Numbered from the stretch's first letter, positions 45,112 to 52,821 are shown. The stretch: 64,000 bases of DNA from Actinomadura macrotermitis (GCF_009604375.1 NZ_WEGH01000002.1:1636073-1700072); one strand, 5' to 3'. Notes: a model not told the origin generated them from the letters alone. A program made the numbers and translations.

Positions 45112-45151
45112 GTAATGAATAGGTCATCGGTTCGATTCCGATAGGCGGCTC
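45112..45151 (+). repeat. attR: second 40-bp copy of the tRNA-Thr 3' end
   Basis: It is identical to 40037-40076 and lacks any tRNA 5' half. The base before it differs (T for C), and CCA is not completed after it. It marks the right junction of the element. Confidence 0.95.
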
Positions 45152-45162
45152 GGCAGCCCAGA

Positions 45163-45188
45163 AGGCCCCTCCCAGCCGGGAGGGGCCT
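45163..45188. terminator. Displaced original terminator of tRNA-Thr
   Basis: AGGCCCCTCCC (45163-45173) pairs with GGGAGGGGCCT (45178-45188) around AGCC, starting 12 bp after attR. Before the insertion this would have followed the tRNA directly. Confidence 0.75.
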
Positions 45189-45288
45189 ACCGCGTGTCTC
45201 ACCTCCGAGGCCGCCAGCAGACGACACTCGCGTCGTCGGACGCCTTGCCGCGTGGCTAGCGTCCCCAGAAACCACCGGACGGGTTGCG

Positions 45289-45455
45289 GGCGTCGTTCAG
45301 AGAGGCCGCGGGGTCATCCATCTGCTGTGTGCTCAAGAGACTCGCGGTTATGTGGACTCCTTGCGCGGGCGTGCCAAGACGGCCGATGACGAGCAAGAGG
45401 CGGTCGGGGCGCTCTGGGCATTCGGCGCATTGCGCCGCGGGGGATTGGGAGCGGG
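45289..45455 (+). pseudogene. Relic of the 134-residue gene family (copy 1)
   Basis: The stretch containing GTCATCCATCTGCTGTG, GAGACTCGCGGTTATG, GCCGATGACGAGCAAGAGG and GCGCTCTGGGCATTCGG aligns closely with 48050-48180 of the intact gene at 47805-48209. It has no start, contains stop codons in the family frame and fades after the GCATTCGG region. It lies 137 bp to the right of attR. Confidence 0.75.
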
Positions 45456-45506
45456 GTGGTTGGCGGTATTGCTTGGTGGTGCGGTGACTCCGGTGTCAGG
45501 GCTCTC

Positions 45507-46955
45507 TCAGGCGGGGTGGGTGATGGTTAGGAGGAGGCTGCCCGCGTTGTCGACCAGGCAGTGGTCCATGTCGTGGATCCGCAGCTGCAAGTCGCCGGCG
45601 GCGGGGGCCGTCAGTTCATGGTCGTCGCCGATCGCGAATATCGCGCCGTGCCCGACGCGGCCCAGGAGGACGCCGTAGTTGAGGCCGGGGTCCAGCTTGC
45701 ACTTCTGGTAGATGCGGGCGTCGGTGGCGTCGTCGTAGCCGCGTGGTCCCACCGGCGCGAACAGCCTTCGGTCCACCGTCCAGCTGCCCGATGAGGTCAG
45801 GGTCAGCCGCTCGCCCTTGTGCACGGCGATTCCCGTGCTCTGCCAGCCGCTTGTTGAGTCCACCTGGGTTGAGACCTTTTCGGCGTGGGGTGGGGCCGAG
45901 GTGTGCGGGGACGGGGGTGGCGGTGCGCTGGTGGTGCTGGCGGGCGGGGGAGGTGGGGGCGAGGTTTGTTTCGTGGGTGTTGGCTTGGATGACGGGGGTG
46001 GCGTGGTGGGTGTTGTCATTTGCGGGGATGGGGCCAGGGCTGCCTGTGTTGCCTTTTGGGGTGGTGAGTCTGGGAGCAGCGAGGCCGTCAGCGCTCCGGC
46101 GGTGGCGAGTGCGGCGATGGCTCCTGCCCACAGAGCGCGGTGGGGCGTGCGTCTCGGCGCGGCCGACGGGTCCAGGAGGCGGATCACCTCCTGCGCCGTC
46201 GGGCGGACGCGCGGATTCTTGCGCAGCAGCCCCGTGATCGCCGTGGTGAGCGGGCCGAGGTCCGCGGGGATCGGTGGTTCCTCGAAGCGGACGGCGTAGA
46301 GGGTCTCGGGCAGTCCGTCCCGCCGGAACGGGGAGCGGCCCGTCAGCAACGTCAGCAGTGTCACGCCGAGCGACCACAGGTCCGACGCCGGGCCCGCGCC
46401 CGTCCCCGCGAGCCGTTCGGGCGACATGTAGGCGGGCGACCCGACGAGCTGGCCCGAGAACGTCAGGGACTCGTCGCCGTCGATCGCCGCGATCCCGAAG
46501 TCCGTCAGGCGGACGCGGCCGTCCGGGCGCAGCAGGACGTTGCCGGGCTTGACGTCGCGGTGCAGGACGCCCGCCCGGTGAACGGCGTCGAGCGCGGCGG
46601 CGAGCTGCGCGCCGATCGAGGCGACGGCGGCGGCCGGCAGCGGGCCCCGGTCCGCCAGGACGCGGTCCAGGGACGGCGCGTCGACCAGCTCCATCACGAT
46701 CCACAGCTCGCCGTCGTCCACGATGTCGTGCACGTCGATGACGTTCGGGTGGTCGATCCGGGCGATCGAGCGCGCCTCGCGGACGCAGCGGCGGCGGGCG
46801 ACCGGGTCGTCGGCGGTGTGCAGCTCCTTCACGGCGACGGCGCGGCCGAGCCGCAGGTCGTCGGCGCGCCAGACGGTCCCCATGCCGCCGCTGCCCAGCG
46901 GCCCGGTCAGCCGGTACCGGCCGGCCACCGTGCGGCCGGTGCCGTTCTGTGTCAT
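45507..46955 (-). CDS. Membrane Ser/Thr protein kinase with LecA-like ectodomain
   Basis: The 482-residue protein starts at ATG 46955 after GGGAGGGC. The kinase domain (about 12-265) has GPLGSGGMGTVW, VAVKELHT, HRDVKPGNVLL, TDFGIA and SPAYMSPERL. All catalytic residues are present. One membrane helix lies near 275-297, then a Thr/Pro-rich linker (about 300-355). The last ~120 residues read GWQSTGIAVHKGERLTLTSSGSWTVD...GPRGYDD...LNYGVLLGRVGHG...LQLRIHDMDHCLVDNAGSLLLTI. This is the beta-sandwich pattern of the LecA/PA-IL galactose-binding fold. So it may sense a sugar or wall fragment outside and phosphorylate inside. Confidence 0.9.
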   Translation of the reverse strand: MTQNGTGRTVAGRYRLTGPLGSGGMGTVWRADDLRLGRAVAVKELHTADDPVARRRCVREARSIARIDHPNVIDVHDIVDDGELWIVMELVDAPSLDRVLADRGPLPAAAVASIGAQLAAALDAVHRAGVLHRDVKPGNVLLRPDGRVRLTDFGIAAIDGDESLTFSGQLVGSPAYMSPERLAGTGAGPASDLWSLGVTLLTLLTGRSPFRRDGLPETLYAVRFEEPPIPADLGPLTTAITGLLRKNPRVRPTAQEVIRLLDPSAAPRRTPHRALWAGAIAALATAGALTASLLPDSPPQKATQAALAPSPQMTTPTTPPPSSKPTPTKQTSPPPPPPASTTSAPPPPSPHTSAPPHAEKVSTQVDSTSGWQSTGIAVHKGERLTLTSSGSWTVDRRLFAPVGPRGYDDATDARIYQKCKLDPGLNYGVLLGRVGHGAIFAIGDDHELTAPAAGDLQLRIHDMDHCLVDNAGSLLLTITHPA

Positions 46956-47032
46956 CTGCCCTCCCGCCGTGCCCTTTTCACCGCGATGATGAGTCCACCG
47001 GGACGGTTCGGGAATGGCCCGAAGGTGGAAAC

Positions 47033-47752
47033 TTGAGCGACTATGCGGCCCTGGAACGGCGCGACCTCGAAGCGCTGCTCGACCTGCAGTTCGCGTGCGC
47101 GGGAGCCGGATCCGTGCGGGCCCTGCGGGAGGCCGCCGTCGAGGTGCTCGCCCGGCGGTTCGGCTACCGGACGGCGACGTTCTTCACCGGCGCGACGTTC
47201 GCCGGCATCTTCACCGACGCGCGGCCCGTCGTGAACGGCCTGCGGAAGTGGACGCTGCCCGCCTACCAGGAGGAGTTCCACCGGCTCGACCCGTTCGCGG
47301 CGCTGGCCCGCCAGGGCCCGCCGCCCGGTCCGGTGTCGCTGGACGTGCTGCCCGGCGCGCTTCGGGACGACCGGTACCTGCGCACGTTCCTGTTCCGCAG
47401 CGGCTTCCACGCCAAGATCGTGATCCCCGTGCCGGGCCGGCGCCTGGCGGGCGGCATCGGCCTGCTCGCCGAGGAGCCCGGCGCGTTCGGGCCCCGCGAC
47501 CTGGCGCGGGCGCGGCTCGTCGGCCGGCTGCTCGCGCCGCTGCTCGACGCGCGTGTGGGCGCGCGCGAGCCGGACCTGCTCGACGCGCTCACGGCGCGGC
47601 AGCGCGAGACGGCGCGGCTCGCCGGGCAGGGGTTCACCAACGAGGAGATCGCCGCCGCGCTGCACATCACGCGCGACACCGTGAAGAAGCACCTGTCGCG
47701 GGTGTACGCCGTTACCGGCACCAACCGGGTGGGGTTGGCGCGGCTGGTGTGA
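47033..47752 (+). CDS. LuxR-family transcriptional regulator
   Basis: I start this at TTG 47033 (GAAGGTGG upstream), giving 239 residues. The C-terminal HTH is complete: LTARQRETARLAGQGFTNEEIAAALHITRDTVKKHLSRVYAVTGTNRVGLARL. The N-terminal ~165 residues resemble a GAF-like or autoinducer-binding-like sensor fold (YRTATFFTGATFAGIFTDA, FHAKIVIPVPGRRLAGGIGLLAE). It is divergent from the kinase gene with 77 bp between starts, and may be its partner or substrate, which is only inferred from position. Confidence 0.87.
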   Translation: MSDYAALERRDLEALLDLQFACAGAGSVRALREAAVEVLARRFGYRTATFFTGATFAGIFTDARPVVNGLRKWTLPAYQEEFHRLDPFAALARQGPPPGPVSLDVLPGALRDDRYLRTFLFRSGFHAKIVIPVPGRRLAGGIGLLAEEPGAFGPRDLARARLVGRLLAPLLDARVGAREPDLLDALTARQRETARLAGQGFTNEEIAAALHITRDTVKKHLSRVYAVTGTNRVGLARLV

Positions 47753-47804
47753 CGGTTTCGGGTGGGCGCTGCTGCTCTCTGGTCGGGGTGATTAGACTCC
47801 GCGT

Positions 47805-48209
47805 GTGGTCGGTCTTTTAGCCGGGATCATTGGTGCGCTGCTCGGCGTCTCCGGGGTCCTGCTCGGTGCGTGGATGCAGGGCAGGCGCGAGCATCGGAAA
47901 TGGTTACGGGATCAGAAGCTCGCCGGCGCCGCTGAGATGATCGGTGCGGGGACCAGCATTTTCGAGCTTCGCAGCGGTAGTGAGGGATGGCTCGAATCGG
48001 TTGAGCCGGGCGAGCTGAGGGCGTGGCAGTCTCAGCTGCAGCGGGGTCGGGCGGTCATCCATTTGCTGTGCACCCAGGAGACTCGCGGTCATGCGGACTC
48101 CTTTGCGCGGGCGTGCTGGCGTGCCAAGTCGGCCGATGACGAGCAGGAGACGATCGAGGCGCTCCGCGCGTTCAACACTGCGCTCCGCAAGGAGATCGGG
48201 AGCGAGTAG
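47805..48209 (+). CDS. Small membrane-anchored protein, intact member of the relic family
   Basis: The 134-residue protein starts at GTG 47805. An N-terminal membrane helix (VGLLAGIIGALLGVSGVLLGAWMQG) is followed by a charged helical region. The C-terminal part RAVIHLLCTQETRGHADSFARACWRAKSADDEQETIEALRAFNTALRKEIGSE is also found as two broken relics at 45289 and 51401. The family is unknown to me. Codon 5 is TTA, rare in this GC-rich genome and dependent on bldA-type tRNA in streptomycetes. TAGACT (47793-47798) lies 7 bp before the GTG, so a leaderless mRNA is possible. Confidence 0.7.
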   Translation: MVGLLAGIIGALLGVSGVLLGAWMQGRREHRKWLRDQKLAGAAEMIGAGTSIFELRSGSEGWLESVEPGELRAWQSQLQRGRAVIHLLCTQETRGHADSFARACWRAKSADDEQETIEALRAFNTALRKEIGSE

Positions 48210-48287
48210 CGCTTAGCACCCTGCATGGTTCCTTGCCGTGCCTTCGGCAGACTGTGGTCCTCATACCCGTCGCGGCTAGGAGAGTGC

Positions 48288-48533
48288 GTGGCCGAACTCA
48301 AGGTGACTTATGACGGGCAGGCCAACGCCGCCTACATCTATTTCGAGGACCCTGTTCAGGCCGGGGCGCCGGGGTCGGCGGTGAAGATGTATCCGTGCGA
48401 CCCCATCGCCGTCGGCGGGATGATCAATCTCGACTTCGACCGGGAGGGGCGTGTCATCGGCATCGAGATCCTGGACGCCAGGTCGATGCTGTCGCCATAC
48501 CTGATCGAGGCTGCTGAGCGCCTGGACACCTGA
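48288..48533 (+). CDS. DUF2283 family protein
   Basis: The 81-residue protein starts at GTG 48288 with TAGGAGAG upstream. The pattern LKVTYDGQANAAYIYF...INLDFDREGRVIGIEILDARSML is DUF2283 (YvrA-like small beta-alpha fold), common in islands and near toxin-like genes. No catalytic motif is visible. It has no coupled neighbour; the next gene begins 142 bp on. Confidence 0.88.
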   Translation: MAELKVTYDGQANAAYIYFEDPVQAGAPGSAVKMYPCDPIAVGGMINLDFDREGRVIGIEILDARSMLSPYLIEAAERLDT

Positions 48534-48675
48534 CGAGGGGCGAGGCGCTCGCTGCGTCTTCGAGGGTGCCGGTTCATGTGGTCGGCGCGTTCGGGCCGGC
48601 GCCTCTGCATCCGGCGCTGTGTCCTGCTGTCTGCGCATGTCACTGTGGTCTTCGGTGACGTCCCAGGGCGCTCGC

Positions 48676-49053
48676 ATGGAGTTGGAGACGGCCCTCAAAG
48701 CCGCGGAGTCCTTGTTGACGTGCTGCGAGCCGATACCGCCGGTGACCGTGACGATCGACGCTCAAGGCGAGCGGCAGATCACTGTTGGGCATGGCGCCAC
48801 GTCCGAGGTGGCGGTCGCGGTCGAGCTGATCTGGACGGAGCTTCTTCAGAAGGCCGCCGAGTACAGATGTGCGGCGGCCTACCTGACGACGGAGGGCCAG
48901 TCCGAGCTTTGTTTGACGGCCACGGTCGAACATGCCGAAGGACAAGCCGTGGAGGTCGCCGTCCCCTACCGAAGGCGCCGACGGGTTTTCAGGCACAAGG
49001 TCGTGCTCGGCGAGCTTGTGTCAACGGAGCGGGACTGCAGAGTCTGGGGTTGA
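48676..49053 (+). CDS. Hypothetical protein, 125 residues
   Basis: I start this at ATG 48676 (MELETALKAAESLL); an in-frame ATG at 48619 exists. It appears to be a small alpha/beta protein with two beta-rich halves (VTVTIDAQGERQITVG, ELCLTATVEHAEGQAVEVAVPYRRRRR) around a helix (VAVAVELIWTELLQKAAEY). I recognise no family. The composition suits real coding sequence, but the ribosome site is poor. Confidence 0.5.
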   Translation: MELETALKAAESLLTCCEPIPPVTVTIDAQGERQITVGHGATSEVAVAVELIWTELLQKAAEYRCAAAYLTTEGQSELCLTATVEHAEGQAVEVAVPYRRRRRVFRHKVVLGELVSTERDCRVWG

Positions 49054-49068
49054 AGGGCGCTTGCCTGC

Positions 49069-49254
49069 TCAGTTCGCCTTACGGCCTCGAACCCGGTTGA
49101 ACCAGGCGAAGAAGGCCTGGGAGTACCTGATCGCACGGGTGGGGTCCCCGCCACCGGCCATTGATTGCATGCCGATGAAGTCCGCGTTGGGGTCCCGGCG
49201 CCGCTCGTACTCCGCGTTGCTCTGGCCAGGAAGGCGTTTTTCGGGCGCGGCCAT
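49069..49254 (-). CDS. Small hypothetical protein, 61 residues
   Basis: Reading from ATG 49254 with GGAGC 6 nt upstream, it gives MAAPEKRLPGQSNAEYERRRDPNADFIGMQSMAGGGDP...FFAWFNRVRGRKAN. It is polar and basic at both ends, with an aromatic patch near the end. I recognise no family. The good ribosome site and amphipathic sequence support it modestly. Confidence 0.45.
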   Translation of the reverse strand: MAAPEKRLPGQSNAEYERRRDPNADFIGMQSMAGGGDPTRAIRYSQAFFAWFNRVRGRKAN

Positions 49255-49376
49255 GGTTGCTCCAACGGTCGTTGAGGATCTTGCCTCACGCTAGGGGTTC
49301 TGCTGGGGGCGATGCCCAAGGTCGCCCTTGGTGGCGGCGGTCTGGATCTGCCGAGGGCGTCCTATGGGCGTCACCG

Positions 49377-51167
49377 TCAGGATGGGCCGATGATGTCGAC
49401 CACCGGCGGCAGTCCACCGACGCGGTCACCGGTTGTGGAATCCAGCTGGAAGAAGCCGGTAGCGCCGGGGATCGAATTGTTCGAGGAAGTGACTCCTCGG
49501 CACTGACGCACGACAGCGTCCGGTGCCGGCGGCTTGTCGCGATTACCGGCCGCCATGCGTGTACAGCGGGTAGCGGTGAACATCGCATCGTGCGCCATGA
49601 CGGCCCACCCGTCGTCGACGTCGGCCGCAGGAAAGCCTCGGTCGGTGAAATCGCTGATGAACGACCGCAGGTTCGCCGGTTGTGCCTTGCCCTGCGGCGG
49701 ATGAAGGCTCGCCTGGTGGACGAGCGGCACGAAGACGACCGAAGTCGGCGAGCGCCCCTGCTGCGGATCGGGATGGAGAAGCGCATCGCGGACGGGAGGG
49801 TTCAGGTAGAGCACGGAGGCATCAGAGCCGGTGACCACGGTGACCGGTCCTGAGCAGTTGCGCTTGACCAGGAGATTGAGGAATTTGACCATGTACATCG
49901 CGCGGCCCGCGTAGAAGACCAGGTCGGGCGGATCGGTGCCGCAGACGTTGTTGGAGATCGTCGTGAAGTCGTTCTCCAGGTCGCCTTCATCGGCGTTGCG
50001 GTTGCCGAACACATTGATCTTGGTGCCGCTGTTCTTGAGATAACCTCCGAATACGCCGCGCTGGAACGCATCGGACAGCGACTTGGTGTACAGATCGGGT
50101 TGCGAGCTTTCTACGCTGCTGTCCCGCACCAGGAGCGCCCGCAGCGGCCTGCCGTTCTTCGCCGGGTTTTTGCGCAGGGTCTTGGCCACCTCTGTGAACT
50201 GGCGGCTGACCGGGAAGGGCATTCGGAACAGCCCGGGGATCGGGCCGCGCGAATCGATCCGCCCGGTCATGTCGAACCCGTCGGCGGTGATGATGTCGCC
50301 GACCACGGGGATCTGCTCCTTGCTGAGGGCGCGTACGGCCTGCACCGTCTCGGTCTGGCTGAAGCCCATGCCGGTCACCGCGGTCAGGTGATCATGGCCG
50401 CCGCGCAGGCGCTTGATCTTCTCCACCACCCGCTCCCAGTAGCGCTCACCGGAGCCCGGGTTGGCGACCACCAGCCGGATCTGCGGGGCGCCGCCAAGGG
50501 GCAGGCCCTTGGAGTTGGCCCGGTTGGCGCGGTACTGGGCGGTCGCGGCGCCTTCCAGTTCGTGGAGGATCCGGTCGTCGTGCAGAGTCTTCTCCGTGAC
50601 CGGGGCCATGAAGGCGATGGTGGCGTACTTCTGCGACCCACCGTCGGTGACGAGCTTGTTCTCGGCGCCGATCGCGCGCATGACCCTTTCGAACCGCGCC
50701 CCGAAGACATCCGGCTTCGTTCCGTCGGCGATGCCGATGCACTCGCCCTCGTTCTCCGCCAAAGATCCACAGCGTCTCGGCAGCAGGTTCCAGATGACCA
50801 GCCCGGCCACGATGACGACGGCCGTGGCGGCCGCCGTGCAAACAAGCCAGTTCTCGCGGTAGAAGGTTCCTATTCTGCAGAAGGCGGCCCAAGCCGACCG
50901 CAAGAATGAGAAGAACCAGTTCCCCGGGAGCCACCAAAGCACGGCGAGGACCAGGATGCCGGCGGTCAGCACGGCGGCGGCCACAAAGTATTCACGGTTG
51001 GCGGCGAGCGCCCCGGCAAAGCCTGGGATGCCCGTCACGTAGATCGTGACGATGGCTGCCCGAGCGGCGTCGCGCTTAGCCTGTTGCCTCTGTGCCCTCT
51101 GGTGCGCGTCGTTGTGCCCTCGGCCGTCGTTCTGTGATCCGTTGCGGTTCGGCTCCTCGGGAGGCAT
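49377..51167 (-). CDS. Membrane-anchored solute-binding-like protein
   Basis: The protein has 596 residues. A polar Gln/Arg-rich start is followed by three hydrophobic segments (about 37-56, 60-82 and 107-130), then about 460 residues outside with a type I periplasmic-binding fold: IRLVVANPGSGERYWERVVEKIKRL, LTAVTGMGFSQTETVQAVRALSKEQIPVVGDIITAD, PDLVFYAGRAMYMVKFLNLLVKRN and VTGSDASVLYL. These match branched-chain amino-acid binding proteins in order. There is no signal peptide and no permease or ATPase nearby, so a sensory or scaffold role is more likely than transport. A few actinobacterial proteins share this layout; the ligand is unknown. Confidence 0.75.
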   Translation of the reverse strand: MPPEEPNRNGSQNDGRGHNDAHQRAQRQQAKRDAARAAIVTIYVTGIPGFAGALAANREYFVAAAVLTAGILVLAVLWWLPGNWFFSFLRSAWAAFCRIGTFYRENWLVCTAAATAVVIVAGLVIWNLLPRRCGSLAENEGECIGIADGTKPDVFGARFERVMRAIGAENKLVTDGGSQKYATIAFMAPVTEKTLHDDRILHELEGAATAQYRANRANSKGLPLGGAPQIRLVVANPGSGERYWERVVEKIKRLRGGHDHLTAVTGMGFSQTETVQAVRALSKEQIPVVGDIITADGFDMTGRIDSRGPIPGLFRMPFPVSRQFTEVAKTLRKNPAKNGRPLRALLVRDSSVESSQPDLYTKSLSDAFQRGVFGGYLKNSGTKINVFGNRNADEGDLENDFTTISNNVCGTDPPDLVFYAGRAMYMVKFLNLLVKRNCSGPVTVVTGSDASVLYLNPPVRDALLHPDPQQGRSPTSVVFVPLVHQASLHPPQGKAQPANLRSFISDFTDRGFPAADVDDGWAVMAHDAMFTATRCTRMAAGNRDKPPAPDAVVRQCRGVTSSNNSIPGATGFFQLDSTTGDRVGGLPPVVDIIGPS

Positions 51168-51353
51168 GGCCCGAACGTAGATCGCACGAGAGGCCGCTCT
51201 CTAGGGCATCGGCCACAAAGATGTCCAACTGAAATGAAGTCTCGGAGCCGTGATTCGCTGCGCCGGGCTGCATCGCTCTTCACCTCAAAGTCAAAGCAGG
51301 CCAGGAGATGGATCCGGACAGTTATGGATCTTGTTCGTTGGACTCGTCGTGAC

Positions 51354-51389
51354 AATAGGACATCGGTTCGATTCCGTTAGCCTGCTCCA
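51354..51389 (+). repeat. Degenerate copy of the tRNA-Thr 3' end (old attachment scar)
   Basis: Over 36 bp, including CCA, it matches 40043-40078 at 32 positions by my count. No tRNA 5' half precedes it. It would be the right end of an older insertion at the same tRNA, making 45152-51389 a second island. Confidence 0.7.
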
Positions 51390-51400
51390 GGTCAAAGCCG

Positions 51401-51573
51401 GTGGATCGCGGTCGTGGCAGCCCCGGCTGCAGAGAGGCCAAGCGGTCATCCACCTGCTGTGCGCTCAGGAGACTCGTGGTTATGCGGGCTTCTTTGTGCC
51501 GGCTTGCCGAACCGGCTATCGAGGCACTCCGTGCATTCGGCTCCTCGCTCCGCGAGGAGATCGGGAGCGAGTA
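51401..51573 (+). pseudogene. Relic of the 134-residue gene family (copy 2)
   Basis: It contains CGTGGCAGCCCCGGCTGCAG, GCGGTCATCCACCTGCTG, GAGACTCGTGGTTATGCG, GAGGCACTCCGTGCATTCGG and GAGGAGATCGGGAGCGAGTAG. These align with 48020-48209 of the intact gene, including the same stop codon. About 50 bp of the middle are lost and the 5' half is missing. It begins 12 bp after the degenerate tRNA end. Confidence 0.78.
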
Positions 51574-51660
51574 GCCCCTGGGCGCTTGCATGGCCCGAGG
51601 GGTAGCCGGTCGCCGTGGGGTGGGGCTTCGCCAGGCCGGCGGGCCCAAACTCGCTGCGGG

Positions 51661-52038
51661 TCAGCGGGGCTGGAGTTTGGTGGTGGTCCGGCGGGCAGGG
51701 TCGGCGACCATGGGGTCGACGTAGGTGCTGCTGTGGTGGCCGTACTTGATGCGGTACGCGGCGTCGATGCGGTCGTTGAGTTCGGGGTCGGGGGCCGCGA
51801 CGAAGGACACGTCGGTCTCGACGCCGCCGGAGCTGATGCGGCCTCGGCCGCTGGCGCGGGCGGCGCGGAACCAGGCGCCGTCGGGGCCTCGGTAGGAGCG
51901 GACGTACAGGTCGTCGCCGTCGCGGACGACCCAGATCGGGGTCGGGCGGCGCAGTGTGCCGTCATCGCGCTGGGGTGCGACCTCCAGTTCTTCGGCGGCT
52001 TCGATCGCGGCAAGGTCGTTGCTGTTCCAGCCGGTCAT
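51661..52038 (-). CDS. DUF2255 family protein
   Basis: This 125-residue protein, MTGWNSNDLAAIEAAEELEVAPQRDDG..., matches DUF2255: PTPIWVVRDGDDLYVRSYRGPDGAWFRAARASGRGRISSGGVETDVSF. The fold is of the pyridoxamine-phosphate-oxidase/split-barrel kind found in flavin-binding reductase-like proteins; cofactor and activity are not known. It is transcribed after the cupin gene on the same strand, 51 bp apart. Confidence 0.87.
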   Translation of the reverse strand: MTGWNSNDLAAIEAAEELEVAPQRDDGTLRRPTPIWVVRDGDDLYVRSYRGPDGAWFRAARASGRGRISSGGVETDVSFVAAPDPELNDRIDAAYRIKYGHHSSTYVDPMVADPARRTTTKLQPR

Positions 52039-52089
52039 GTTCTCGAGCCCTTCACGGTGTGCGATCGCCCATGGCGCCGGTTCGAGCTG

Positions 52090-52503
52090 TCAGCCGGCCA
52101 CGGCGTTCTGGGCGGCGGCGTACTGCTCGGCGGTGACCGGTTCCAGCCAGGTGGTGCCGTCGCCGCTGCCGTCGCCGACCACCATGGCGATGTGGGCCAT
52201 CAGGGTGGTGTCGGTGGCGCCGTGCCAGTGCTCCTCGCCGGGCGGGCACTTGAGGGTGTCGCCGGCGCCGACCCGGACGACCTGGCCGTCGCGGGTGCCG
52301 ACCAGCCCGATGCCGTCGGTGATGTACAGGACCTGCCCGAGGGCGTGGGAGTGCCAGTTGGTGCGGGCGCCGGGGGTGAAGCGCACCAGGGCGGAGGCCA
52401 GCCGGGCCGGCTCGGCCGGGGACGCGATCGGGGTCAGGTAGACGTCGCCGGTGAAGCGCTCGGCCGGGGCTTTCACCGTGGCGGCGGTGGTGCTGCGTTC
52501 CAT
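52090..52503 (-). CDS. Cupin-domain protein
   Basis: The 137-residue protein has the two cupin motifs: FTPGARTNWHSHALGQVLYITDGIGLV (G-x5-HxH-x4-E-like, with Gln at the Glu position) and LKCPPGEEHWHGAT (the second motif, with His). Metal binding by three His is expected. Such small cupins commonly sit beside carboxymuconolactone-decarboxylase-like genes, as here, in aromatic or quinone detoxification sets. The neighbour has decayed. Confidence 0.88.
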   Translation of the reverse strand: MERSTTAATVKAPAERFTGDVYLTPIASPAEPARLASALVRFTPGARTNWHSHALGQVLYITDGIGLVGTRDGQVVRVGAGDTLKCPPGEEHWHGATDTTLMAHIAMVVGDGSGDGTTWLEPVTAEQYAAAQNAVAG

Positions 52504-52524
52504 CGTGCTCCTTGGGTGAAGAGG

Positions 52525-52821
52525 TCAGGCGTCGCGTTCGCCGGCGATCCGCTTGAGCTGGGTGATCGCGGGCATGGCGTTGGGCCGGCCGGCGTAGAGG
52601 GCGCCAGGTTGGTGATCGCCTCGGACAGCTCCTGGACGCTCAGCCTGTTGTCCAGCGCGACGCCGAGCTGCTCGCTGCGGTACAGGGCGGGTGATCAGGC
52701 CGCGGTCGCGCGGCGACGGTTCGGGCCGCTGCCAGATGTCGCCGAACAGGACGTGGTCGGTCACCTCGACGAGCCTGGGCGCGATCCGTGCCGGCTCCTG
52801 CGGCGCGGGCTGTCTGGGCAT
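52525..52821 (-). pseudogene. Carboxymuconolactone decarboxylase-like gene, broken
   Basis: The start is normal: PRLVEVTDHVLFGDIWQRPEPSPRDRGLIT. A short deletion near 52690 then shifts the frame. The correct continuation LYRSEQLGVALDNRLSVQELSEAITNLA lies in the other frame, and a second shift near 52605 returns to YAGRPNAMPAITQLKRIAGERDA at the end. Two lesions in a ~100-residue gene make it a pseudogene. The original family (AhpD/CMD fold) is frequently paired with the adjacent cupin. Confidence 0.82.

Larger units (their letters stand above)
40037..45151. mobile_element. 5.1-kb integrative element in tRNA-Thr, integrase decayed
   Basis: Bounded by identical 40-bp repeats of the tRNA 3' end, it holds in order a tyrosine integrase pseudogene next to attL, a GntR pseudogene, a Nudix gene, a Gp37/Gp68-type gene and TcmP. 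The layout (int at tRNA, GntR-like regulator, Nudix) recalls actinomycete integrative conjugative elements of the pSAM2 type. Replication and transfer genes are missing, so it is a stripped remnant. The base composition of 41.6-44.7 kb is visibly less GC-rich than its flanks, supporting transfer from elsewhere. Confidence 0.88.

Noticed and set aside
45112..45151. A second tRNA-Thr gene
   Set aside because: Only the 3' half is present, with no 5' acceptor strand or D arm upstream and no completed CCA.
51340..51390. A functional tRNA gene
   Set aside because: The T arm has a mismatch, no matching 5' half exists, and it reads as a scar.
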